Of a stretch of DNA of 64,000 nt, positions 1 to 11,181 are shown piece after piece. The stretch's first letter is position 1; each line of letters starts with the position of its first letter. The notes beneath the pieces are model-generated. The model ran no database searches. It saw only the letters and a list, made by a program, of their open reading frames with translations, and was not told the origin of the DNA. Both the position numbers and the translations under genes were made by a program. Origin of the DNA: Alphaproteobacteria bacterium (GTDB lineage: Bacteria > Pseudomonadota > Alphaproteobacteria > Micavibrionales > Micavibrionaceae); assembly GCA_016125135.1 (NCBI GenBank), contig WGMJ01000009.1:23079-87078 (forward strand). Reading direction: 5' to 3'.

Positions 1-1132
1 GTACTTTTTTGGCAAGTGACAGGGCTGATTTTTTACGTTCTGCAGATATTTCATCAGCCTTCTTGATGTAAACAGCTTCAGCTTCCGTTACAGATTTTTG
101 CAATTTACGCAAAATATCATCCTGATTGGTTGCAAGCTTCAATTTATCGCTAAAAACAACGAGCGTTTGCGGCAGTTCCTCAACCTGACACTGATATTTA
201 CGCGCCGCGCCGCGCACGGCATAAAGCCTGTCTTCTATTGCCTCAAGGCTTTCGCCGCCTTCATTCAGGCTATCACCCAAACGATCGAGCGCCTGGATAG
301 CGCTTTGTACAATATCCGCCGCATTATCAAGCTGCGTGATAATTTGTGCGCCAGCTTCACCCATTTTGGCTTCTTGCCGTTGCAACGTGCGCAGGGCCTG
401 ATAGATATTTGAATCAGCCGCGCCATCACCATTCAGGCTTCCGCGCGCTGCCTCTATTGCTTCCAACAATGCGCCACGATGTTTCAGGCGCTCGCGCTTT
501 TCCAAAATACGCTGCTCTTCATCTGCCTCGTAGGATAATTTTTCAAGCTCCTCGACAGCAAAACTAAGAAACTCCTGCTCCTGCGCTATTGTTTTGGCCG
601 CCTCCTGTGCTTCCTGCAGCTTTTCAGCAGCACTGCGCCAGCTTTCCCAAAGCGTGCCAAGCGCGGAAACATCGGCTTCAATGCCGGCATACTGGTCAAG
701 CAACAGGCGGTGTGTGCCTGCATTTAACAATGAGGCTGTTTCAAATTGCCCGTGTATTTCGATCAGGTAATCCCCCAGCGTCCGCATAAAGCCAACGCTG
801 ACCGGCTGGTCATTTACAAAGGCTTTTGTACCACCATCTTTCATCATGACGCGGCGGAGAATAATATTCTCTTCTGTTTCATCAAGCCCTTGCTCTTGTA
901 ACAGGGCCTTGGCTTCTTTTTGCATTGAAAAGGTAGCGGTAATAACCGATTGCGCTGCGCCTTTGCGCACCTGCGTACTGTCTGCCCGTCCACCGAGCGC
1001 AAGCGAGAGCGCATCAAGTAAAATAGATTTACCCGCACCCGTTTCCCCCGTAAGCACAGAAAGCCCTGCGCCGAACGAGAGGTTTAACTGCTCGATCAGC
1101 ACAAAATCCCGTATCGTCAGGTTTGTGAGCAT
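1..1132 (-). CDS. recN: DNA repair protein RecN (partial, 3' end beyond left edge)
   Basis: SMC-like ATPase that acts in recombinational repair of double-strand breaks. The reading frame opens with ATG at 1132 and stays open to the window edge, giving about 377 residues of a protein that is normally near 550. The Walker A motif GETGAGKS lies at about residue 30 and is followed by the RecN-type sequence ILLDALSLALGG. A long Glu/Lys/Ala-rich stretch after about residue 150 is the start of the coiled coil. The Walker B half is missing because of the window boundary, not because of a lesion. It sits 40 bp downstream of bamD on the same strand, the usual alphaproteobacterial arrangement after lpxC. 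Confidence 0.95.
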   Translation of the reverse strand, partial: MLTNLTIRDFVLIEQLNLSFGAGLSVLTGETGAGKSILLDALSLALGGRADSTQVRKGAAQSVITATFSMQKEAKALLQEQGLDETEENIILRRVMMKDGGTKAFVNDQPVSVGFMRTLGDYLIEIHGQFETASLLNAGTHRLLLDQYAGIEADVSALGTLWESWRSAAEKLQEAQEAAKTIAQEQEFLSFAVEELEKLSYEADEEQRILEKRERLKHRGALLEAIEAARGSLNGDGAADSNIYQALRTLQRQEAKMGEAGAQIITQLDNAADIVQSAIQALDRLGDSLNEGGESLEAIEDRLYAVRGAARKYQCQVEELPQTLVVFSDKLKLATNQDDILRKLQKSVTEAEAVYIKKADEISAERKKSALSLAKKV

Positions 1133-1172
1133 ACGGAAATATTAGCTAGTTTTGGGGGTGAAAGAAAGTGCC

Positions 1173-1988
1173 CTAGAGCAAGGAATCCATGGTTCTGCTC
1201 AACCATGATTTCTTGTCTTCCAGCTGTTCGCGCTGGTCAGGCTGGAGAAGCGCATAAGTATCCGCGTACCATTCCGAGCCGGGGTAGTTATGCCCCAGAA
1301 CAGCGGCGATTCGGGTTGCTTCGTTCTTCAGACCCAGAATTGTGTAGCATTCAACAAGGCGATGAAGCGCCTCGGGGATATGGGTTGTTGTCTGGTATTG
1401 CGTAACAACATTCCGGAAACGGTTAATCGCAGCGTTAATATGTTTACGCTTAAGATAATAACGGCCGATTTCCATCTGCTGGCCCGCAAGGTGGTCCACT
1501 GTCAAATCGCGCTTCAGTTTGGCATCACGCGCATATTCGCTCTCGGGGAATCGCTCCACAACAACATTCAGTGACTGCAAGGCTTGCTGTGTCATATCCT
1601 GATCACGCCGCACATCGGAGATCTGCTCGTAATAACAAAGCGCTTTCAGGTAGTGGGCATAACCCACCTCGGGATGGCCGGGGTGCAGCTCGATAAAACG
1701 GTCAAGTGCCACCAATGCGTCATCATAACGCTGGCCATCATAATAGGATTTGGCGGCTTTTAATTGGGCCTTGGCTGCAAGATCAGAATAAGGGTGCTGG
1801 CGCTCGACCTCTTCGTAAAGCCTTGTCGCTTCGCTATATTCTCCCTCTTTCATCGCGGCTTCGGCTTTACCGTATAAAACATCAGCGGGCTGATCAGCCA
1901 GTTTGTCTTTTGCATCTTCCGTGCTGGAACATGCGACAATAAGAAGAACCGAAAGAAGGCTTAAAATGCGTAACATAAAAGGGAGCAT
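1173..1988 (-). CDS. bamD: Outer membrane assembly lipoprotein BamD
   Basis: Essential lipoprotein of the BAM complex, which inserts beta-barrel proteins into the outer membrane. The 271-residue product starts with a lipoprotein signal peptide; the lipobox ends at the Cys in LLIVACSS (about residue 20). Five TPR-like helical pairs follow, with typical phrases such as YSEATRLYEEVERQHPYSDL and RYDDALVALDRFIELHPGHP. The ATG at 1988 is preferred because AAAAGG lies about 5 nt upstream; a second ATG at 1976 is possible. It lies between lpxC (24 bp gap) and recN. A functional BAM complex is needed by the TpsB transporter near the right end. Confidence 0.95.
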   Translation of the reverse strand: MLPFMLRILSLLSVLLIVACSSTEDAKDKLADQPADVLYGKAEAAMKEGEYSEATRLYEEVERQHPYSDLAAKAQLKAAKSYYDGQRYDDALVALDRFIELHPGHPEVGYAHYLKALCYYEQISDVRRDQDMTQQALQSLNVVVERFPESEYARDAKLKRDLTVDHLAGQQMEIGRYYLKRKHINAAINRFRNVVTQYQTTTHIPEALHRLVECYTILGLKNEATRIAAVLGHNYPGSEWYADTYALLQPDQREQLEDKKSWLSRTMDSLL

Positions 1989-2012
1989 AGACCTTTTGGA
2001 AATAGCTGTAAA

Positions 2013-2882
2013 CTAGACGATTGTATAAGCGTCTGGCGTATTCATCAGGTGGCGCACAGCGCGATTACTGAAGGCATGCCCGGGCTGCACAGCAATAATT
2101 TCAGCCTCGAAATGGGCATCCACCATGCCCGATGTATCGCCGTGCAAATCCAGTAATTTGTGAGAAACCAACTCGTCATCGAAACGCAATTTGCCGCCGC
2201 CATAAAGGCCTGCACCATCAATAACGATTGCGTTATCGGTAGACCCGCCGCGCGCCAAACCCTTGCTTTGTAGAAACTCTACATCTTTCAAAAAACAGAA
2301 TGTACGTGCTGATGCAATGTTATGTACGAAGTTTCCGTTAATCATTGTTTCGCGGCGCTTGCTTTTCTCGAAAGCAAAATGCCCTGCCGCACGCTCGCTA
2401 AAATCAATCGTTACATCCAGTACAGGGAGTTCAGATGGTTTAAAAGTAATTTTCTTCGTGCCTTCGACAAAAGTAACTTCTTTCAAAACTTTCAAAACGC
2501 GACGCTTGGCACCTTGATCGACGATGCCTGCATCCATAAAAGCATCGACAAAAAGTTGTGATGACCCGTCAAGGATGGGCATCTCGTCACCATCAACCTC
2601 AACGCTTAAATTATGAACCCCGCAGCCTACAGTCGCCGCCATAAAATGTTCGATCGTGCTCAGACTAACGCCGTCTTCGTTGGAAATAACCGTACAAAGC
2701 TCGGAAGGAACCACGCGATCCCACAAGGCGGGGATAATGTTATTTTTATCCGCAACATCAGTGCGCTTGAAAACCACCCCATGGCCAGCAGGTGCAGGAT
2801 ACACTGTCACACGGGCGATGCGCCCCGAATGGACGCCAACCCCTTCAAATGTCACGGATTTTGCGATAGTGCCTTGATTCAT
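2013..2882 (-). CDS. lpxC: UDP-3-O-acyl-N-acetylglucosamine deacetylase LpxC
   Basis: Zinc amidase that catalyses the committed step of lipid A synthesis in the cytoplasm, so the organism makes LPS. About 289 residues from the ATG at 2882, which begins MNQGTIAKSVTFEGVGVHSG, the usual LpxC opening. An in-frame GTG at 2918 would start inside the upstream hairpin and is less likely. The zinc-site His is in IEHFMAATVG and the second His/Asp group in SHKLLDLHGD, a close match to the family HKxLDxxGD motif. No clear Shine-Dalgarno sequence is seen. A terminator-like hairpin separates it from ftsZ. Confidence 0.95.
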   Translation of the reverse strand: MNQGTIAKSVTFEGVGVHSGRIARVTVYPAPAGHGVVFKRTDVADKNNIIPALWDRVVPSELCTVISNEDGVSLSTIEHFMAATVGCGVHNLSVEVDGDEMPILDGSSQLFVDAFMDAGIVDQGAKRRVLKVLKEVTFVEGTKKITFKPSELPVLDVTIDFSERAAGHFAFEKSKRRETMINGNFVHNIASARTFCFLKDVEFLQSKGLARGGSTDNAIVIDGAGLYGGGKLRFDDELVSHKLLDLHGDTSGMVDAHFEAEIIAVQPGHAFSNRAVRHLMNTPDAYTIV

Positions 2883-2892
2883 AAATATAATA

Positions 2893-2927
2893 TAGAAAAA
2901 GCGTGAGGGCCGAACCACTCACGCTTT
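2893..2927 (-). terminator. Intrinsic-terminator-like hairpin between ftsZ and lpxC
   Basis: On the minus strand a perfect 10-bp stem (AAAGCGTGAG with CTCACGCTTT, 2918-2927 with 2898-2907) closes a 10-nt loop and runs straight into a T-rich tract. It lies after the ftsZ stop and ends about 11 nt before the lpxC start. It would lower transcription from ftsZ into lpxC unless bypassed. Confidence 0.7.
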
Positions 2928-2954
2928 CTTACAAACTGTTACTTTTTGTAGTTC

Positions 2955-4775
2955 TTAGTTGGCCTGACGGCGAAGGAAGGCCGGAATATCCAGTTCGCTT
3001 TCACCTTGGGCAGCTGGCGCCTTGTAAGGACGGTCCATATTCAGACGCTCCTGTACAGGCTGGGCTTCTTGCCCGTATGTCTGTGCATAGTTCATTGGCG
3101 GCTGTTGCTGAGGACGCGCCTGGGGTGCCACTTCGCTCAAATCTTCCTCGTCACGGCTGAACAAGCTACCCGTTACGCGCTCGATAAAAGACATCGCCTT
3201 ACGTGACAGAGGCTTCTTTGCCGCGGTTTGCTCAGGCTGAGCATAGGCCGCTTGACGCGCCGGGGCGGCCATAGGCTGCTGTGCATAATTTGCTTGCGGG
3301 GCTGTATAAGCCGGCGCTTGTACAGGTTCGGCATACATCAAACGCTGCGGCTGCTGTGGCTGCACGTATTGTGGCGCCTGCTGCTGCACTGGTTGCCGCG
3401 CCAATGTTGGTTGAACCGCATCTTCCTGATTGTAAGTTGCTGCTTTCTGGGCGGCATCTGCTTCAACAGGCTCTGGCGGAATAAAAGATTCGCCGTAGCG
3501 TGTACCACGTTTTACATCAGCGGCTGTGCCATCGGTTTTCTGTTTGGCTGCGGCAGCCTGAAACAAATCGCCAGCATCAGCTGTCTCTTCTTGCTGTATA
3601 GCCGGTTGTGGCACTGTTGTATCATAGATATTCAACGGACGCGGAACAGCCACCATACGTGTAGGCGTTGCAGGCTGCACTTCAACAGGCGCTGGCGCTT
3701 GCTGTTGGACAACTTGCGTTTGCTGCATATAGCTGCGCGGCGTTGTGCGGGTTACGAACCCCTGCCCACCCGATGTGGAAGTCGTAGTTGTTCTTTTGGT
3801 GTCTGCAGTAACATCAATACCTGCAGCAACAACAGAAACGCGCATAATGCCTTGTAGGCTTTCATCAAAGCGGCAGCCGAAGATGATGTTTGCATCAGGG
3901 TCAACTTCTTTTGTAATGCGCAAGCAAGCCTCATCAGCTTCGAACAATGTCATATCCTGACCGCCGGTGACGTTGATAATAACAGCGCGCGCACCTTTCA
4001 GAGAGACATCATCAAGCAGCGGATTGTTGATTGCAGCTTCAGCAGCTTCAATTGCGCGGTTATCGCCTTCGGCTTCACCGGTGCCCATAACAGCTTTGCC
4101 CATTTCGCGCATAACTGCCTTCACATCATTGAAATCAAGGTTCACGTTACCTTCTTTGACCATCAAATCTGTAACGCCACGCACTGCTGATTGCAGGACG
4201 CTATCGGCCATGCGGAAAGCTTCTGCGAAAGTTGTTTTCTCGTTCGCAACGCGGAATAAATTCTGGTTCGGAATAACGATGAGCGTATCAACATATTTTT
4301 GCATTTCTGCAATGCCAGCTTCCGCCATTTTCATACGCTTCGTGCCTTCAAAATGGAAAGGCTTCGTTACAACGCCAACAGTGAGAATACCGCGCTCACG
4401 GGCAATGCGTGCAATAACTGGTGCAGCACCTGTTCCTGTACCCCCACCCATACCGGCCGTGATGAAAACCATATTCGCGCCTTCAAGGTAAGCCGCGATT
4501 TCCTCTACAGACTCTTCCGCTGCAGACGCGCCAATATCAGGGTTTGCACCTGCGCCAAGGCCGCCCGTTACATCAACACCAAGCTGGATTTTGTATTCCG
4601 CTTGGTTGCGCGTTAGCGCTTGTGCGTCTGTATTGCAGATCAGGAATTTTGCGCCAGCTAGGCCACCCTCAATCATGTGATCGACTGCGTTACCACCTGC
4701 GCCACCGATACCGGCAACGATAATTTCAGGGGCTAGTTTGCTTTTGTCTTTAGGAGACATTTTAAGATTCAACAT
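2955..4775 (-). CDS. ftsZ: Cell division GTPase FtsZ
   Basis: Tubulin homologue that forms the Z ring. It is 606 residues long, far above the roughly 380 of E. coli FtsZ but normal for alphaproteobacteria, which have a long linker. The GTPase core covers about residues 15-330: [14 protein letters not shown] near the N-terminus and the tubulin signature [13 protein letters not shown] at about 110. The linker (about 340-570) is Gln/Pro/Ala-rich and disordered-looking. The C-terminal peptide [11 protein letters not shown] is the conserved docking site for FtsA and other partners. A GGAG sequence lies upstream of the ATG at 4775. ftsA is 181 bp upstream, which leaves room for a separate ftsZ promoter. 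Confidence 0.97.
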   Translation of the reverse strand: MLNLKMSPKDKSKLAPEIIVAGIGGAGGNAVDHMIEGGLAGAKFLICNTDAQALTRNQAEYKIQLGVDVTGGLGAGANPDIGASAAEESVEEIAAYLEGANMVFITAGMGGGTGTGAAPVIARIARERGILTVGVVTKPFHFEGTKRMKMAEAGIAEMQKYVDTLIVIPNQNLFRVANEKTTFAEAFRMADSVLQSAVRGVTDLMVKEGNVNLDFNDVKAVMREMGKAVMGTGEAEGDNRAIEAAEAAINNPLLDDVSLKGARAVIINVTGGQDMTLFEADEACLRITKEVDPDANIIFGCRFDESLQGIMRVSVVAAGIDVTADTKRTTTTSTSGGQGFVTRTTPRSYMQQTQVVQQQAPAPVEVQPATPTRMVAVPRPLNIYDTTVPQPAIQQEETADAGDLFQAAAAKQKTDGTAADVKRGTRYGESFIPPEPVEADAAQKAATYNQEDAVQPTLARQPVQQQAPQYVQPQQPQRLMYAEPVQAPAYTAPQANYAQQPMAAPARQAAYAQPEQTAAKKPLSRKAMSFIERVTGSLFSRDEEDLSEVAPQARPQQQPPMNYAQTYGQEAQPVQERLNMDRPYKAPAAQGESELDIPAFLRRQAN

Positions 4776-4956
4776 GAGAGTAACGAAGCTCCAACGTGGT
4801 AAAAAGTTGATAATTTGAACGGGCGCGAATCACCCAAAGATTATTCTAGAAGAAGTGTGGAATCTGAAAAAGGATATTAAGAATAACCCTGTGGATAAGT
4901 ATAGTATAAATCAGGGATGAAATTCAAATTTAAATGGTTAATTCTATTTTACTGAA

Positions 4957-6225
4957 CTACCAGTTTTCTTTTAACCAAACTTGCACACGCTCCCACACAT
5001 TACGCGGTGCTGCCTGTTGCATAATTGCGGCGGGCAACTCGTCTGCCCTCTCGCTCATATATTGTAGCAAACCGGCGGTCGTCGAAAACGCGGGGCCAGA
5101 AACAGCCTCGGCCAAGCCTTGAATACGTGCAGGACGGCCCAAGCGCACCTGCTTATCAAGCAAACGTTGCGCCAGATCACGCAAGCCTGGCAACTGTGAT
5201 GCACCACCGGTCAGAACAACACGACGGCCAATGCGGTTCATCAAACCTGTGTCATGCATTTTCGCGCGCGCGATCTCGAGTATCTCTTCAAGGCGCGGCT
5301 GGATAATGCCAATTAGCAATGAACGTGGAACGTGGTTTGGCTGGTAATGGTCTTCTTCGCCAAGCGGTGGGACATCAATCAGTTCAACATCGTCCGTTAC
5401 TGTTGCAATGGCGCTACCGTATAATGTTTTCAAACGCTCGGCATGGCCCCATGTTGTCATCAGTCCGCGCGCAATATCATTTGTTACATTCTGGCCGCCC
5501 AAAGGCACAGCATCGGTATAAAGCAATTGCCCGTCATAAAAGATACCAAGCGATGTAATGCCGCCGCCCATATCTATAACCGTTGCGCCCAGGTTCAATT
5601 CGTCTTCAACAAGGCATGAAATGCCGGACGCATAAATAGACGAGCAGAGCGCAACAATATCAAGGTGCGAGCGCTCGGTTGTTGCGGCCAGATTTTTAAG
5701 CGCATTGTTTGCGCCTAACACCATATGGATATCAACACCCAGATGCTGGCCTATAAGCCCTCGCGGTTCGCGGATCGCACCATACCCATCAAGGCCGTAA
5801 CCAACAGGGATCGTGTGTAATAATTCGTAATCCGGATGCGTGGCTTCGCTTTGTGCTTTTGCAAGCGCACGCTGCACATCATGATTTGTAACTTCCTGCC
5901 CTAACACCTGCACATCAACTTGTGCCAGTGTGGAAATAGAATGGACGCCCGGTATGTTGATAATAACTTCGCGTAACGGGTAGCCCTTGAGCGCTTCTGC
6001 CGCCATATTCTCGGCATGGTGCACGGCTTGGCGCACAGATGCTTCTGCCGCGGCAAGGTCAACAACCATCCCCGCTTTGATACCTTTAGAAGCCTGATAC
6101 CCGATGCCGACAACTTCCAGCCCACCGCGGTCATCCGTCACGCGGGCAATAAAACAGGCAATCTTGCTCGAACCGATATCGAGGGCTGCAATGAGGGAGT
6201 TTTTAACGAGGGCGTGTTTTTTCAT
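4957..6225 (-). CDS. ftsA: Cell division protein FtsA
   Basis: Actin-like ATPase that tethers FtsZ to the inner membrane. 422 residues, normal length. The phosphate-1 motif is in ALDIGSSKIACFIARV and the phosphate-2 motif in TVIDMGGGITSLGIF; the adenosine motif is near VVLTGGASQLPGL. The last residues (NVWERVQVWLKENW) form an amphipathic helix, the usual membrane-targeting sequence. Upstream one would expect ftsQ, but here the divergent rsmE follows after 133 bp, so the mur-ddl-ftsQ part of the dcw cluster lies elsewhere. Confidence 0.96.
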   Translation of the reverse strand: MKKHALVKNSLIAALDIGSSKIACFIARVTDDRGGLEVVGIGYQASKGIKAGMVVDLAAAEASVRQAVHHAENMAAEALKGYPLREVIINIPGVHSISTLAQVDVQVLGQEVTNHDVQRALAKAQSEATHPDYELLHTIPVGYGLDGYGAIREPRGLIGQHLGVDIHMVLGANNALKNLAATTERSHLDIVALCSSIYASGISCLVEDELNLGATVIDMGGGITSLGIFYDGQLLYTDAVPLGGQNVTNDIARGLMTTWGHAERLKTLYGSAIATVTDDVELIDVPPLGEEDHYQPNHVPRSLLIGIIQPRLEEILEIARAKMHDTGLMNRIGRRVVLTGGASQLPGLRDLAQRLLDKQVRLGRPARIQGLAEAVSGPAFSTTAGLLQYMSERADELPAAIMQQAAPRNVWERVQVWLKENW

Positions 6226-6320
6226 GTGTCTTAAGGGCGGGATTCTGCGTTATAGGCACCTGAATGACAATAGCCTCGCGCAGAATAAAGGTTAATTTCC
6301 CAGAATCTTATTTTTTCACG

Positions 6321-6347
6321 TTGCCACGGGCAAAGCTGAATTATAAT
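6321..6347 (+). promoter_or_regulatory. Candidate rsmE promoter with a very short leader
   Basis: TTGCCA at 6321-6326 and a perfect TATAAT at 6342-6347, separated by 15 nt. Initiation about 7 nt after the -10 box would leave only about 5 nt before the rsmE ATG at 6359, and no Shine-Dalgarno sequence is present, so rsmE may be translated from a nearly leaderless mRNA. The 15-nt spacer is short, which lowers confidence. Confidence 0.4.
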
Positions 6348-6358
6348 CTCCCGTTAAA

Positions 6359-7072
6359 ATGACTGTGAAAAAAATCCATCAACTTCCACGTCTTTATATA
6401 AAAAACCTTCTCGCGGAAGGTAGTGCCATTACGCTCGGCGAAGGCCCTACACACCAGCTTGCCAATGTCCTGCGTCTGAATAATGACGATGAAATAAGGG
6501 TTTTTGACGAAGAGGCTGGCGAGTTTCTAGCATCGCTTGAGCTGCCCAAGAAGAAAAATGCAATTGTGCATTTGAAGCAACAATTACAAGAGTCCCCACC
6601 CGCATCAAAGCCGCTCTGGCTTTATTTTGCGCCGATTAAAAAAAGCCGCATGGATTTCCTGATTGAGAAAGCCGCCGAACTCGGTGTAACCGATATCCAG
6701 CCAGTCCTGACCGACCGCACGGAAGTCCGTGACTTGAATTACGAGCGGATCACCGCACAGCTTGTTGAAGCTATAGAACAATGCGAGGCTTTTCATGTCC
6801 CGCGACTACACAAGGCAATCCCACTCAAAAATATAAACGCTTCCCATAAAATCTATGCGGCGCTCGAGCGACGCCACGCAACACCATTACAGCAGGCAAT
6901 CACAGCCCATAAAGAAGATGCAGCAGGTTTATTGATTGGTCCCGAAGGTGGTTTTACAGAAAACGAGACCGAGTGGTTGGAAAAAACCCCTGGCTTCGTT
7001 TCCGTGAGCCTCGGTGACCGCATTTTAAGGGCGGAAACGGCCGCTCTTTATGGCCTCAGCCTACTGATTTGA
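6359..7072 (+). CDS. rsmE: 16S rRNA (uracil1498-N3)-methyltransferase RsmE
   Basis: SPOUT-class methyltransferase that makes m3U1498 in 16S rRNA. 237 residues, standard length. An N-terminal PUA-like domain (about 1-75) is followed by the knotted SPOUT domain. Diagnostic sequences are KKSRMDFLIEKAAELGV and the C-terminal LIGPEGGFTENE followed by VSLGDRILRAETAAL, which make the trefoil-knot SAM site. It is transcribed divergently from ftsA. The start at 6359 has no Shine-Dalgarno sequence and lies 12 nt downstream of a TATAAT box. Confidence 0.95.
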   Translation: MTVKKIHQLPRLYIKNLLAEGSAITLGEGPTHQLANVLRLNNDDEIRVFDEEAGEFLASLELPKKKNAIVHLKQQLQESPPASKPLWLYFAPIKKSRMDFLIEKAAELGVTDIQPVLTDRTEVRDLNYERITAQLVEAIEQCEAFHVPRLHKAIPLKNINASHKIYAALERRHATPLQQAITAHKEDAAGLLIGPEGGFTENETEWLEKTPGFVSVSLGDRILRAETAALYGLSLLI

Positions 7073-7112
7073 GAACCATTCACAGCTGGCGACCCCCTCT
7101 TTTAAAACATGC

Positions 7113-7141
7113 TTGAAACACCTATAGTAATGGCGCTAAAT
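7113..7141 (+). promoter_or_regulatory. Candidate coxB promoter
   Basis: TTGAAA (7113-7118), a 17-nt spacer, then CTAAAT (7136-7141), 27 bp before the coxB ATG. The Shine-Dalgarno-like TAAAGGG lies at 7154-7160. The match is reasonable but unproven. Confidence 0.45.
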
Positions 7142-7168
7142 ACCTAGCGATTCTAAAGGGTTATCTTA

Positions 7169-9630
<2,462 letters not shown>

Positions 9631-9650
9631 GTTTCGGCACGCAGTAAAAA

Positions 9651-9673
9651 GCCCCCGAAAGGGGGCTTTTTTT
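9651..9673 (+). terminator. Rho-independent terminator after coxA
   Basis: A 6-bp GC stem (GCCCCC 9651-9656 with GGGGGC 9661-9666) with a GAAA tetraloop, followed by seven T residues. The preceding A-run makes it potentially bidirectional. Confidence 0.9.
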
Positions 9674-9680
9674 GTTTCTA

Positions 9681-9709
9681 TTGACTTACCAGTCATGAAT
9701 TTTGTATAT
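9681..9709 (+). promoter_or_regulatory. Candidate promoter for the 9750-10495 gene pair
   Basis: TTGACT at 9681-9686, a 17-nt spacer, and GTATAT at 9704-9709 (or TATATG with an 18-nt spacer), directly after the coxA terminator. AAGGG before the ATG at 9750 gives a ribosome binding site. Confidence 0.5.
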
Positions 9710-9749
9710 GTAAAGAAAAATATAAAACAGGGATAAAAGGGAAATCGCC

Positions 9750-10079
9750 ATGGGAGAAGTACACGCCCTAGCCAGGCTTTTTCGTGAATCAAAGTTGCTG
9801 GAACTACAGCAACAGATTGAAGCCACACGAAAAAACTTGCGGGAAAAATTTGGGCATGCTGCCGCTGCGGGACTGTCTGCCCTTGCTGCAGGTGTAACAA
9901 TAGATGCTGTTTTTGACAGCTTGGAAAAGGCCGCGCCCGTAGAGGCTTACGCTTTGCCGCTTGCACTTTTAGCCACCGCCGCATGGCAAGGCTACAAGGG
10001 CATAACAGCTGTAGATGAATTAGCGGTGCTAAAAAAGAAGCACGCACGTGATGAATTGATAGTAAGATTTATGGATTGA
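9750..10079 (+). CDS. Small membrane protein of unknown function (109 aa)
   Basis: Not recognised. The first 35 residues are charged and likely helical (ESKLLELQQQIEATRKNLRE), possibly a coiled coil. Two hydrophobic stretches follow at about 37-50 and 66-85, the second bounded by AYALPLALLATAAWQGYKG, and the C-terminus is basic and acidic mixed. It has its own candidate promoter and a good AAGGG ribosome binding site. The next gene starts 3 nt after its stop codon, so the two are probably made together. Confidence 0.65.
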   Translation: MGEVHALARLFRESKLLELQQQIEATRKNLREKFGHAAAAGLSALAAGVTIDAVFDSLEKAAPVEAYALPLALLATAAWQGYKGITAVDELAVLKKKHARDELIVRFMD

Positions 10080-10081
10080 AA

Positions 10082-10495
10082 ATGCCTCGTAAAGGTAAAA
10101 AAGTAACATTACAAGACGCACGCGCCAGACGGAGAAACCACCTGTTATTCGGCGTGGCCAACACTGCATGTGCCGCTGCTGCTTTTGCGGCGACCGCCTT
10201 CAGTGGCTTACATGCAGTAAATCTTGCTCTGAACTTTGATCGAATTGTTGAAAGCCAGATGCAGGAAGCTGTGCCAACCTGCCTCTCCTATAAATTTACA
10301 AATCCCGACTATACAGCGCGCTGTGTTGACCTTACCAGAACCAACAACACTTTACTTGCTGGCTTCCTTCCCTTTGCCAGCCTTACGCTTGGCTGGCTCG
10401 GCCTCGTCTTTTCACGCTCTGCCCGCAGTCGTTTTGTAGAAGCAAGGGGCAATAACACAACCGTAGAACGTCTTCTGGCAGAACAAGCCCCCTGA
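10082..10495 (+). CDS. Small two-helix membrane protein of unknown function
   Basis: Not recognised. About 137 residues from the ATG at 10082; a TTG six bases earlier is in frame but less likely. The N-terminus is very basic (MPRKGKKV, then ARARRR), followed by a hydrophobic Ala-rich segment at about 22-45 and a second at about 95-113. The loop between them holds two Cys (VPTCLSYKF and ARCVDL), which could form a disulfide if the loop is periplasmic, as the positive-inside rule suggests. Partner of the preceding gene; pyrE follows after 47 bp. Confidence 0.65.
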   Translation: MPRKGKKVTLQDARARRRNHLLFGVANTACAAAAFAATAFSGLHAVNLALNFDRIVESQMQEAVPTCLSYKFTNPDYTARCVDLTRTNNTLLAGFLPFASLTLGWLGLVFSRSARSRFVEARGNNTTVERLLAEQAP

Positions 10496-10542
10496 TGCTT
10501 GATTTTCTTGCGTGGAACGGGTTTTAAGGCTAAAAAAGCTTC

Positions 10543-11181
10543 ATGAATAAAGACTTTGCACATAAAACCGCCCAGATACTAATTGAAACAAAATCCGTAC
10601 TTTTTAATGCGGAGCAGCCTTTTATTTTCCGCTCGGGCCGCAAAAGCCCCGTCTATGTTGACTGTCGACGTCTGATTTCGTTTGCGGAGGAGCGCAGTAT
10701 TTTAATGGACATGGCTGCAGAAACATTGAAAGACCTGCCGGTTGATTGCTTCGCAGGCGGTGAAACAGCCGGTATTGCCTATGCAGCCCTGATAGCCGAG
10801 CGTTTGAACAAGCCGATGGTGTATGTCCGCAAAGAGCCGAAAGGTTATGGCCGCCAGGCACAGATTGAAGGCGCGCTGACAGAAGATAAAAAACCACGCA
10901 CCATTCTCGTTGAAGATTTGCAAACTGATGGCGGTAGCAAAAAAACCTTTATCGATGCATTGCGTAAAGCCGATTGTGTCGTTGACCACACGTTCGTTAT
11001 TTTCCATTACGGCATTTACCCGCAATCACTCGAAACAATGAAATCCCTCGGCGTAAGTCTGAACGCACTTGCCGACTGGTGGGAAGTGCTGGAGACTGCC
11101 AAGAAGGGTAATTATTTCGACACCAAAACATTGGGCGTTGTTGAAAATTATTTGAACGCACCGGAAAGCTGGGCCGCCTGA
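10543..11181 (+). CDS. pyrE: Orotate phosphoribosyltransferase
   Basis: Converts orotate and PRPP to OMP in pyrimidine synthesis; cytosolic dimer. 212 residues, normal length. Type I PRTase fold with the catalytic flexible loop around KEPKGYGRQAQIEGAL and the PRPP-binding loop TILVEDLQTDGGSK. The upstream FRSGRKSPVYVDCR is the family's N-terminal substrate loop. Its stop codon overlaps the nadK start by one nucleotide (TGATG), so the two are translationally coupled. Confidence 0.95.
   Translation: MNKDFAHKTAQILIETKSVLFNAEQPFIFRSGRKSPVYVDCRRLISFAEERSILMDMAAETLKDLPVDCFAGGETAGIAYAALIAERLNKPMVYVRKEPKGYGRQAQIEGALTEDKKPRTILVEDLQTDGGSKKTFIDALRKADCVVDHTFVIFHYGIYPQSLETMKSLGVSLNALADWWEVLETAKKGNYFDTKTLGVVENYLNAPESWAA

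Noticed and set aside
3228..3857. 209-codon plus-strand frame over the 3' part of ftsZ
   Set aside because: Composition follows the Gln/Pro/Ala-rich FtsZ linker read on the other strand; no ribosome binding site and no recognisable motif.
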